In this document: piece by piece, positions 1 to 5,871 of the stretch
How the letters are laid out: every line of letters begins with the position of its first letter
How positions within the stretch are numbered: position 1 is the first letter of the stretch
Source of the DNA: Caryophanales bacterium
GTDB lineage: Bacteria; Bacillota_I; Bacilli_A; RFN20; CAG-826
Length of the DNA stretch: 11,117 nucleotides
Reading direction: 5' to 3'
NCBI GenBank assembly: GCA_028726925.1
Contig: JAQYPI010000027.1
Coordinates: 1 to 11,117, forward strand
Translations under genes and position numbers: made by a program
The notes under the pieces: model-generated
Told to the model about the DNA's origin: nothing
What the model saw: only the letters and a program-made list of their open reading frames with translations
Databases searched by the model: none

Positions 1-2
1 AA

Positions 3-1037
3 GAAGGCGAAACGCTTTATGAAGTTTGCCTTCGTACCTACGAGCCAGGCAGCTCGGAAAAGGAAATCGACCGGGTTTTCGAACCTCTCAAGGCTTATTT
101 GATCCCCAAGGTGAAGGAAGCGATCAAGAAGCAGCAAAACGCCCCCAAGCCACGGAATCTCGCTTTTCCCAAGGAAAAGCAGGAAAAGCTCTCCTATGCC
201 CTCCTCAAGATCATCGGGTACGACCTCGACATGGGGGCGCTTCGGGAATCGGAACACCCTTTCTCGGACAACCTTTCCCGTTTCGACGCCCGCATCACGA
301 CAAATTACGACGAAAGCGATTTCCGTTCCTCCCTCTTCTCCGTCCTCCACGAAGGGGGCCACGCCCTCGAGTTCCAGCACTGGCCGGAAGCCCAATACGA
401 GGAAGGGGTCGAAGGGTTCGCGACCGCGGCCATCTGCGAGACCCATTCGCGTTTCTACGAGAATCTCTTGGGTCGAAGCAAGGACTTCGTCCCAACCCTC
501 CGGAAGGCCCTCGCGGAGACTCTTGACCCGTCCTTCTCCTCTTGGAGCGACGAGGAGATCTACGCCCTAGGAAACGCGGTGAAGCCCATCGCGAATCGCT
601 GCGATTCCGACGAGCTCACCTATTCCTTGCACATCATCCTTCGTTACGAGATCGAGAAGGAACTCATCAACGGGCGCATCTCCTGCGGCGAAGTACCCGC
701 CATGTGGAACAGGCTGACCAAGGAATATCTCGGCGTCGAGATCAAAAACGACCGGGAAGGATGCATGCAGGACATCCATTGGACGGATGGGGAATTCGGC
801 TATTTCCCCTCCTATGCCCTTGGCAACATCTACGGGGCGATGATCCTCAACAAGATGAAAGAAACGCTGGACGTCCCCCTTCTTTTACGGGAAGGGAACC
901 TCTCGCCCATCCTTTCTTGGCTCGCGGAAAACGATTACGCTTACGACTATCTGAAACCCGTCGATTGGATCAAGAAAGTCACGGGCAGGGCGATGGATTC
1001 CTCCGACTTCATCGCGTATCTGGACGAGAAATATTAA
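3..1037 (+). CDS. M32 family metallocarboxypeptidase (carboxypeptidase Taq type), 5' partial
   Basis: Zinc metallocarboxypeptidase that removes C-terminal residues from peptides; family members are cytoplasmic. The frame is open from base 3 with no start, so the true start lies left of the window; the TTG at 99 is an internal leucine. The 344 residues seen are the C-terminal part of a family usually about 500 long. The zinc site is HEGGH at fragment residues 116-120 (nt 348-362), with the third ligand Glu at residue 146 in ETHSRFYEN, the family's ESxSRxxEN motif. Further M32 marks are DARITT just before the zinc helix, LRYEIEKELING, and GCMQDIHW followed by GYFPSYALGN. The residues after HEGGHAL are EFQ where YEQ is usual. 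It is transcribed alone in this window and converges on the M3 peptidase gene. Family assignment is firm; the natural substrate is unknown. Confidence 0.95.
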   Translation, partial: EGETLYEVCLRTYEPGSSEKEIDRVFEPLKAYLIPKVKEAIKKQQNAPKPRNLAFPKEKQEKLSYALLKIIGYDLDMGALRESEHPFSDNLSRFDARITTNYDESDFRSSLFSVLHEGGHALEFQHWPEAQYEEGVEGFATAAICETHSRFYENLLGRSKDFVPTLRKALAETLDPSFSSWSDEEIYALGNAVKPIANRCDSDELTYSLHIILRYEIEKELINGRISCGEVPAMWNRLTKEYLGVEIKNDREGCMQDIHWTDGEFGYFPSYALGNIYGAMILNKMKETLDVPLLLREGNLSPILSWLAENDYAYDYLKPVDWIKKVTGRAMDSSDFIAYLDEKY

Positions 1038-1044
1038 GACGGCA

Positions 1045-1076
1045 AAAAGGCGCCATCCGCGAGGACGACGCCTTTT
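1045..1076. terminator. Probable bidirectional rho-independent terminator between convergent genes
   Basis: An 8-bp stem pairs AAAAGGCG (1045-1052) with CGCCTTTT (1069-1076). A small inner hairpin TCC-GCGA-GGA lies at 1056-1065. The arms carry runs of A on the left and T on the right, so RNA from either strand ends in a U-rich tract. It lies 8 bases after the M32 stop and 12 bases after the M3 stop on the other strand, as expected for a terminator shared by convergent genes. Confidence 0.75.
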
Positions 1077-1088
1077 CTTAATCGGTCA

Positions 1089-2801
1089 TCATTCGCCGAT
1101 CGAATAGCTTTCGAGGACCTGTAGCAAGGGACGCACGGTCTTCTTGACGACCCCGGGGGCGAAGGGGTCTTTCATGTGGTCGCGAAGGACCAAAGTGCGG
1201 AACGGGTATTTGCCGCCCATCTCGCAGAGCTTCAGGTAGCGTTTCCAAGCGAGCTCGTGGTTCTTGCGGTCGAGGTTGAAGAACTGGAACGCCATGACCT
1301 GGGCGAGAGTGTAATCGATGTAATAGAACGGGTTCTCGAAGATGTGCGCCTGGGTGAGCCAGCGGTGGCCTTCTTGCATGTAAGTGCAACCGCGGTAGGT
1401 CGCGACCTTGTAAGGCGTGTAGTATTCCTCGAGCTCATGCCATTTCGCGTCGCGTTCCGCTTTCGTGGCGTCCGGGTTCTCGTAAACCCATTCCTGGAAG
1501 TGGTCGACGGTCACCCCGTAAGGCAAGAAGGAAATCGCGTCGGCGAGGTGGGCATAACGGTACTTCTCGGGCTCGTCGAAGAAGAGATCCATCCAAGGAT
1601 GGGCGAAGAATTCCATGGATATGGAATGGATTTCGCAGGATTCCGAGGTGGGTTGGCGGTATTCGGGGATCTTAATCTTGCGGGACATGTAGGCCTGGAA
1701 GGAATGGCCGAACTCATGGGTCAAGACGTCGATGTCCCCCTTGGTCCCGTTGAAATTCGAAAAGATAAAGGGGATGCCGTACTTCGGGAAGTAAGTCATG
1801 TAGCCGCCGCTTTGCTTGCCGGGGCGCGCCTCGAGGTCGAGGACGTGATGGTCCGCCATAAAGCGGAAGAAATAGCTCGTCTCGGGGGAGAGGGCGTCAT
1901 ACATCTTCTTGGCTTGCTCGATCTTGTCCGCGGTCGATCCTTTCGGCAAGGGGTTGCCGGTCTTGAAGACGAGGGACATATCGTAGATTTCCGGCTTGCG
2001 GATGCCCGTCCTCTTGAACTGGGCCTTCATGATCTTGCCGGCAATCGGGGTCACGACGTCATGGATGGCTTCGCGATAAGCGCGCACGTCCTCGACGTTA
2101 TAGTCGTAACGCTGCATGCGGATGTAACCGAGCTCCACGAAGTTCTTGTAACCGAGTTTCTTGGCGATCGCGTCGCGGACATGGACGAGACGATCGTAGA
2201 TGTCCTCGAGTTCCTCGACGTGGGTCGAAAGGGCGGCGTAATAAGCCTCGCTAGCTTCCTTGCGGACGTCGCGGTCGAGGTCTTGGAGGAACTTGCCCAT
2301 CTGGGGGAGGTTATATTCCTGCCCTTTGTAATTCACGCGGATCGCGGCGAGCTTCGCCCCGTATTCCGTGGAGAGTTTGTTCTCCTCGACCGCCTCGGCG
2401 ACCACGCGGTCATCGAAGCCCTTGAGGGAATACTCGTACATCGTGAAGAGATGGGTGCCGAGCTTCTTCTCGAGGAAGGGGCGGTGGGGGCTATGGAGCA
2501 TCGCTTCGGCGAAATGGTTCTCCTCGACCTGGACGAGAGGCATTCCCTCGTCGATCTTGGCCACGGCCTTGGCGTATTTCTTGTTCGTGGAATCGAGGGT
2601 GAACAAGACGAAGGCATGGGTGCAGGCGTTGCCGAGGGCGTCGGATTCCTTCTCGTGCTTCTTGAAGACCTTGAGGGCCGCTTCCGGGGTTTCAGCAGCC
2701 TCAAGCGCCGCGGTGGCGGCCTTGGCGTTAGCGACGGCCTTTTCGATGTTAGGCACGCGGAAGGGCCATTGCTCGAAGGTTGGGATTTCTTTGTTTGGCA
2801 T
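1089..2801 (-). CDS. M3 family oligoendopeptidase (non-PepF subfamily)
   Basis: Cytoplasmic zinc oligopeptidase that cuts short peptides internally. The product is 570 residues from the ATG at 2801. The catalytic motif HEFGH is at about residues 362-366, and the third zinc ligand Glu lies exactly 24 residues after the second His, in SESCEIHS, as in PepF. The run GYMTYFPKYGIPFIFSNFNG just before the zinc helix and IDYTLAQ near residue 495 (substrate-binding Tyr region) fit the 'M3, not PepF' oligoendopeptidases. An in-frame GTG at 2816 would add five residues, but it sits only 2-3 bases after the AAAGGA ribosome binding site. The ATG lies a longish 10-14 bases after AGGAG/GAG and is preferred. 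The gene follows the RQC-like gene by 24 bases and is probably cotranscribed with it. Ends with TGA. Confidence 0.93.
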   Translation of the reverse strand: MPNKEIPTFEQWPFRVPNIEKAVANAKAATAALEAAETPEAALKVFKKHEKESDALGNACTHAFVLFTLDSTNKKYAKAVAKIDEGMPLVQVEENHFAEAMLHSPHRPFLEKKLGTHLFTMYEYSLKGFDDRVVAEAVEENKLSTEYGAKLAAIRVNYKGQEYNLPQMGKFLQDLDRDVRKEASEAYYAALSTHVEELEDIYDRLVHVRDAIAKKLGYKNFVELGYIRMQRYDYNVEDVRAYREAIHDVVTPIAGKIMKAQFKRTGIRKPEIYDMSLVFKTGNPLPKGSTADKIEQAKKMYDALSPETSYFFRFMADHHVLDLEARPGKQSGGYMTYFPKYGIPFIFSNFNGTKGDIDVLTHEFGHSFQAYMSRKIKIPEYRQPTSESCEIHSISMEFFAHPWMDLFFDEPEKYRYAHLADAISFLPYGVTVDHFQEWVYENPDATKAERDAKWHELEEYYTPYKVATYRGCTYMQEGHRWLTQAHIFENPFYYIDYTLAQVMAFQFFNLDRKNHELAWKRYLKLCEMGGKYPFRTLVLRDHMKDPFAPGVVKKTVRPLLQVLESYSIGE

Positions 2802-2825
2802 GGGTTCTATTCTCACTCCTTTGTT

Positions 2826-3206
2826 TTATCGTTCGATGCGGCGGAATTCTTCCGGGCCGCGGCGCGGGGACCGCGACCTTTTGTGGTTCTTCCCAAGATA
2901 CGCTTTCGCGGCGGCTGTCCCATCCTCGCTCAAGTAGTAATATTCCGCGCCGGACGAGACGTCCCCGTCCACGAAATGGTACTTCTTGAGGGATGAGAGG
3001 AGCGATCCGAGGCGTTTGCGCCCCATAGAGGGGTATCCCCCGCACATCCATAGGCCGTCGTAAGCAAGCCCCATCCCCTCTCCCCGGAGGAAATGGAACA
3101 GGCCTTGGAAGGAAGGGACGACGCCCGCGAGGGCGAGTTCGTAAAGCGCGGCGAGGATTTTCTCCTCCGCGGGTCGGAATATCGGTTTGCCGTCTTGGAA
3201 TTCCAT
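2826..3206 (-). CDS. Small RQC-like winged-helix DNA-binding protein, hypothetical
   Basis: A 126-residue soluble protein. Residues about 30-110 read as a winged helix resembling the RQC domain of RecQ helicases: FQGLFHFLRGEG recalls the conserved 'vLrG' stretch, then YDGL..GGYPSMGRKRLGSLLSSL recalls the 'yG.G...s..eW..li..L' recognition helix, followed by the wing YHFVDGDVSSGAEYYYLSEDG. No helicase domain is attached, so it would be a stand-alone ('RQC-minor') form. The last 20 residues are basic (KNHKRSRSPRRG) and could contact nucleic acid. DNA binding is inferred from fold resemblance only; another winged-helix family is possible. There is no Shine-Dalgarno sequence before the ATG, and a -10 element sits 9 bases upstream, so the mRNA may be leaderless. 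The M3 peptidase follows by 24 bases. GC-rich codon use matches the neighbours. Confidence 0.8.
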   Translation of the reverse strand: MEFQDGKPIFRPAEEKILAALYELALAGVVPSFQGLFHFLRGEGMGLAYDGLWMCGGYPSMGRKRLGSLLSSLKKYHFVDGDVSSGAEYYYLSEDGTAAAKAYLGKNHKRSRSPRRGPEEFRRIER

Positions 3207-3215
3207 CGCGCGTGT

Positions 3216-3221
3216 ATTGTA
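3216..3221 (-). promoter_or_regulatory. Candidate -10 element of the RQC-like/M3 operon, leaderless spacing
   Basis: TACAAT (5 of 6 matches to TATAAT) on the minus strand ends 9 bases before the ATG at 3206. With normal spacing, transcription would start about 3 bases before the ATG. No good -35 is visible at 16-18 bases (TAGCAT or CTAGCA), so support comes from the -10 and the absence of a ribosome binding site. Confidence 0.4.
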
Positions 3222-3302
3222 AGGCGCGTAGGAAAAAATGCTAGGGTGAAGCGCGCAAGATAGGAAAATGCCCCAAGATAGTCAATCCGGTGCGCATGTT
3301 CG

Positions 3303-3330
3303 TTGACCAAGTCTTCGAGGAGGGTAAAAT
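3303..3330 (+). promoter_or_regulatory. Sigma-A-type promoter of nfu, giving a leaderless or near-leaderless mRNA
   Basis: -35 TTGACC (3303-3308, 5 of 6), 16-base spacer, -10 TAAAAT (3325-3330, 5 of 6). The predicted start of transcription is about 3337-3338, only 3-4 bases before the ATG at 3341. The AGGAGGG at 3318-3324 lies inside the promoter spacer and would not be in the transcript. Confidence 0.7.
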
Positions 3331-3340
3331 AACGCTTGTT

Positions 3341-3649
3341 ATGGATGAACTCGAAACCATCAAACTCATTGAGGCCACGATCGACAAGGTGCGCCCCTTC
3401 CTCCGTCGGGACGGCGGAGACATCGATTTCGTCGGATATCGCGACGGCATCGTCTACGTCACGATGATTGGGGCTTGCCAAGGCTGTATCATGGCGGCGG
3501 ATGACATCTCCGCGGGCGTCGAGATCATTGTCATGGAGGAAGTTCCCGGCGTCATCAAGGTCACCTGCGACGACATTCCCGAGGACCTCATGGCGGATTA
3601 CATCCAGAGAAAGAACGAAGCCCTTCTCGCGGCAAGCGAGCAAAAATAA
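3341..3649 (+). CDS. nfu: Nfu-type (NifU C-terminal domain) iron-sulfur cluster carrier
   Basis: Cytoplasmic scaffold or carrier that holds a [4Fe-4S] cluster between subunits and passes it to client apoproteins. The 102-residue product is a single NifU C-terminal domain: KVRPFLRRDGGDIDFVGY near residues 17-33, the cluster-binding CxxC in GACQGCIMA (Cys46 and Cys49), and the C-terminal EEVPGVIKV strand. The frame extends upstream to GTG 3290 and ATG 3296, but those starts would place a non-family leader in front and have no ribosome binding site. ATG 3341 matches the usual length and follows a good promoter. No Shine-Dalgarno sequence lies at useful distance; AGGAGGG is 17 bases away and upstream of the predicted transcription start. 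It is monocistronic, divergent from the RQC-like gene and followed by a strong terminator. Confidence 0.92.
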   Translation: MDELETIKLIEATIDKVRPFLRRDGGDIDFVGYRDGIVYVTMIGACQGCIMAADDISAGVEIIVMEEVPGVIKVTCDDIPEDLMADYIQRKNEALLAASEQK

Positions 3650-3655
3650 AGCGAT

Positions 3656-3682
3656 AAATCCCGAGAAAATCGGGATTTTTTT
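3656..3682 (+). terminator. Rho-independent terminator of nfu
   Basis: A 9-bp stem AAATCCCGA / TCGGGATTT (3656-3664 with 3670-3678), loop GAAAA, followed by a T run to 3682. It begins 7 bases after the nfu stop codon. Confidence 0.92.
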
Positions 3683-3684
3683 CG

Positions 3685-3712
3685 TAAAAGAAAACCCCGA
3701 ATCACTCGGGGT
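3685..3712 (-). terminator. Rho-independent terminator of the 78-residue membrane protein gene
   Basis: On the minus strand, stem ACCCCGA / TCGGGGT (3694-3700 with 3706-3712), loop of 5, then TTTCTTTT. It lies 17 bases beyond the stop at 3729 and back to back with the nfu terminator, so each convergent gene has its own. Confidence 0.85.
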
Positions 3713-3728
3713 CTCTTTTCGGTTTCCC

Positions 3729-3965
3729 TTAGGCCTTGAACCAGAAGATGCGGTTCGCGACGATGATGCTGATAAGGTCGAGGATCCAGCCGATCGTGGC
3801 GCCGAAGAAGATCCAGAGGATGCCGAGGATCAAGTGGATGACGTTCTTGTTGGCGACGGCTTCGCCGATGCGGTAGATGGCCCAGACGATGTCGAGGACC
3901 GGCAAGCAAAGAAGGATCTTAACAATCTTGGGGAGATTGTCGAGGGCCTTGCAGAGTTCTTTCAT
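3729..3965 (-). CDS. Small hypothetical membrane protein, 78 residues
   Basis: I do not recognise a named family. After a short amphipathic N-terminus (MKELCKALDNLPK) there is a hydrophobic stretch at residues 14-33, a polar link with GEAVANKN, and a long hydrophobic block at about residues 41-70 rich in Trp, Ile and Phe that could form one or two membrane helices. So it is probably a two- or three-helix inner membrane protein with no signal peptide. The start is the second ATG of ATGAACATG: AGGAGG lies 8 bases before it but only 2 before the first. The open frame runs further upstream but without support. Promoter, AT-rich upstream element, ribosome binding site and terminator are all clear, so it is a monocistronic and probably well expressed gene. 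Function unknown; a stress or membrane-homeostasis role is only a guess. Confidence 0.85.
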   Translation of the reverse strand: MKELCKALDNLPKIVKILLCLPVLDIVWAIYRIGEAVANKNVIHLILGILWIFFGATIGWILDLISIIVANRIFWFKA

Positions 3966-3992
3966 GTTCATTACCTCCTGAAAGTTGGGTAC

Positions 3993-4021
3993 ATTATGCA
4001 CCCGAGTGGCACGCGTGGAAA
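3993..4021 (-). promoter_or_regulatory. Promoter of the 78-residue membrane protein gene
   Basis: On the minus strand, -35 TTTCCA (4016-4021, 4 of 6), 17-base spacer, -10 CATAAT (3993-3998, 5 of 6). Directly upstream of the -35 is a nearly pure A/T tract (4021-4046), placed as an UP element would be. The transcript would carry a leader of about 20 bases containing AGGAGG. Confidence 0.65.
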
Positions 4022-4026
4022 TATTT

Positions 4027-4046
4027 TAAAGAAAATTTTTTCTTTA
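4027..4046. repeat. A/T-rich perfect palindrome overlapping the cysQ stop codon
   Basis: Arms TAAAGAAAA (4027-4035) and TTTTCTTTA (4038-4046) are exact inverted repeats 2 bases apart. The cysQ stop codon (4044-4046) is the end of one arm. It could be a weak AT-rich terminator for cysQ, an UP element for the small membrane gene, or a protein site; its position fits the UP element best. Confidence 0.5.
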
Positions 4047-4862
4047 CCTTTGCGCTTGATTTCCATCGGCCTTGAGGCTAGCGAGGAAAAGGTTCTCTTT
4101 CTTGTTCGCCATCACGTAGCCGTTTCGGTTATAGACGTCGTCGCGATTGTAGGTGAAAGGCTTGCCATTCGGCTCGACCATGATTCCGCCCGCCTCGGAG
4201 AGGATGAGGTCCCCGCTAGCGACGTCCCATTCCTTCGTCCCGGCCCCGGAACGATAGAAGAAATCCTTGTTTCCTTCCGCGATGAGACAGAATTTGTATG
4301 CCGCCCCGACGGGAGTGATTTCCGGTTCGAAAGAGGAGGCGTGGGCCGCGTAAAAGGCCTTTTCCTTCTCGTTGCAATGGGATATGGAACGCATCGCGCG
4401 GAGGTTCTTCTCTCGATCGGAAACGTGGATGCGAACCGCTTCTTTCCCGGGTTCCAGGCGATAGCTTCCCTCGCCCTTGACGGCATAATAGCTGATGCCG
4501 CTCGCGGGAAGGTGGATGACGCCGACCACGACTTCGCCATTGCGCGCCAAGGCCACGTTCGTGCAGAACTGGCCGTCTTTCGCGACGAAATCGCTCGTCC
4601 CGTCGACGGGGTCGATGATGAAGACGAATTCCTTCGTTTTCCGTTCGCCCGTATCCTTACTTTCTTCCGTCAAAAAACCATAGTCCGGGAAGGATTCCGC
4701 CAAGGTTTTGCGCAAAATCTCGTCCGCGCCTTTGTCCGCGAGGGTGACGGGGGAATCGTCGCTTTTGATCTCGACCTCAAAGTCGGTCGCGTAGACGCTC
4801 ATGATGTGCTTCGCGGCAAGGCGGACCGCCGAGAGCATCGCGTTTAGTTCTTTTTCGTACAT
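4044..4862 (-). CDS. cysQ: CysQ-like 3'(2'),5'-bisphosphate nucleotidase (inositol monophosphatase superfamily)
   Basis: Mg-dependent, lithium-sensitive type phosphatase, expected to remove the 3' phosphate of adenosine 3',5'-bisphosphate (pAp) to give AMP. The 272-residue length is usual for the family. Metal-binding motifs in order: SDDSPVTLADKGAD (34-47), LTEES with Glu66 and Glu67 (64-68), DPVDGTSDF (Asp84, Asp87; 84-92), and EWDVASGD (Glu211, Asp213). The stretch YKFCLIAEGNKDFFYR before EWD is characteristic of CysQ and not of plain inositol monophosphatase. The ATG at 4862 has AAGGAGA 6 bases upstream. The gene overlaps the last 19 bases of the DHH phosphoesterase gene in another frame, so translation is probably coupled. 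Because that partner is also a pAp phosphatase type, pAp is the favoured substrate; inositol phosphate is the alternative. Confidence 0.88.
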   Translation of the reverse strand: MYEKELNAMLSAVRLAAKHIMSVYATDFEVEIKSDDSPVTLADKGADEILRKTLAESFPDYGFLTEESKDTGERKTKEFVFIIDPVDGTSDFVAKDGQFCTNVALARNGEVVVGVIHLPASGISYYAVKGEGSYRLEPGKEAVRIHVSDREKNLRAMRSISHCNEKEKAFYAAHASSFEPEITPVGAAYKFCLIAEGNKDFFYRSGAGTKEWDVASGDLILSEAGGIMVEPNGKPFTYNRDDVYNRNGYVMANKKENLFLASLKADGNQAQR

Positions 4863-5815
4863 GGGTAATCTCCTTCGACTTCGTCAAGCGCCATAAGGAT
4901 ATCATGGATGGCGGGCTGCCCGTTCACGATTTCCGATCCCGCGGCATAGCGATGCCCGCCCCCGCCGAACCGCTTGGCGACGTCGACCACGGGATAGCCG
5001 AGGTTGGAACGGTATTCGACGCGGACCCACCCGTCTTCGCGCTCTGCGAAATATACGTAGATCTTGGCTTTGAACTTCCCCGCGAGGGCATTGACGAAAG
5101 AGGAGGCTTTTTCGAAAGAAAGGCCGAAGGAAGCATAATCGGAGGGATGAGTATAGACATGGCAAACCTGCCCGTGCTTCTGCGCGTTGTCCCGCATCCA
5201 CTTCTTGAAGGCTTTCTCGTTCGGTTCTTCGTGATACAAAGTCTCGATCAAGGTTTTCGCGTCGATGCCATGACGGAACAAGAAACCGACGTCATCGAAA
5301 GTCTTCCGGCAGACGCCATGGTACATGAAGCGGCCCGAATCCGTGAGGATGCCCGCGTAAAGAGCGCTCGCGGAAAGGGAAGAGAAGGAATAACCCATCG
5401 CGATACCAAATTCGGTGACGATTTCCGCGCAGGAGACGCGCTCGGGATCCACGCAGGAAACTCCTTCGAAGTATTCCCCCTGCTTATTGGGCTCGTGATG
5501 ATCGAATTTGACGTGTTCCTTGCATAGGGAAAGCAAAGGCGATTCGACGCGAGGGAGGCAAGAAACATCGACGAGGATGCCGAGGGCATCGCGCGCTTCT
5601 TCTTCGCTTGGCTGATCCATTGGGGACAAAAGGGCGTTCAAAACGGGGACGCCACTTCCGACGGCATAGACTTTTTTCTTTGGATAGGCGGCTTTTAAGA
5701 GTTCGCGCAGCCCGACTTGGCAGCCATAGCAATCCCCGTCGGGATAGCCATGCCCCCCGATCAAAAGGACGGGGTAGGCCTCGATTCGTTGACGAATTTC
5801 CTCAAAGCTAGCCAT
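4844..5815 (-). CDS. nrnA: NrnA-like DHH/DHHA1 phosphoesterase (nanoRNase / pAp phosphatase)
   Basis: Mn-dependent enzyme that, in the B. subtilis NrnA (YtqI) family, degrades 2-5 nucleotide RNAs from the 5' end and dephosphorylates pAp. The 323-residue product has the full domain order. DHH domain: GGHGYPDGDCYG (His22, Asp26, Asp28), LVDVS (Asp83), the name motif DHH at 105-107, and GILTDSGRF (Asp159). DHHA1 substrate-binding domain: RFGGGGHRYAAG (283-293). The frame is open for 51 more codons upstream, but that part has no family resemblance; the ATG at 5815 gives the normal N-terminus. TAAGG lies 6 bases before it. The gene starts 56 bases after the 666-residue protein gene and overlaps cysQ by 19 bases. 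A possible promoter (TTGCTT, 17 bases, TATCCT) lies just upstream. Confidence 0.9.
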   Translation of the reverse strand: MASFEEIRQRIEAYPVLLIGGHGYPDGDCYGCQVGLRELLKAAYPKKKVYAVGSGVPVLNALLSPMDQPSEEEARDALGILVDVSCLPRVESPLLSLCKEHVKFDHHEPNKQGEYFEGVSCVDPERVSCAEIVTEFGIAMGYSFSSLSASALYAGILTDSGRFMYHGVCRKTFDDVGFLFRHGIDAKTLIETLYHEEPNEKAFKKWMRDNAQKHGQVCHVYTHPSDYASFGLSFEKASSFVNALAGKFKAKIYVYFAEREDGWVRVEYRSNLGYPVVDVAKRFGGGGHRYAAGSEIVNGQPAIHDILMALDEVEGDYPCTKKN

Positions 5816-5827
5816 AGAAAGCCTTAT

Positions 5828-5856
5828 AGGATACAAGCGAGCCGAGGGAAAAGCAA
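5828..5856 (-). promoter_or_regulatory. Tentative promoter of the nrnA-cysQ pair
   Basis: On the minus strand, TTGCTT (5851-5856, 3 of 6) and TATCCT (5828-5833, 4 of 6) are 17 bases apart. The predicted transcript would start only about 6 bases before the ATG at 5815. No terminator separates this gene from the upstream one, so readthrough is the alternative source of mRNA. Confidence 0.3.
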
Positions 5857-5871
5857 AAGGAAAGGGTTTCT

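Noticed and set aside
1176..2996. A 606-codon open frame on the + strand opposite the M3 peptidase gene
   Set aside because: It is in codon register with the real gene, so it stays open only because that gene avoids TTA, CTA and TCA codons. The M3 product has intact catalytic motifs; the antisense product resembles nothing.
3256..3281. Direct repeat CAAGATAG (3256-3263 and 3274-3281) in the divergent intergenic region
   Set aside because: Only 8 bases, two copies, 18 bases apart; possible operator half-sites but too short to separate from chance without comparative data.
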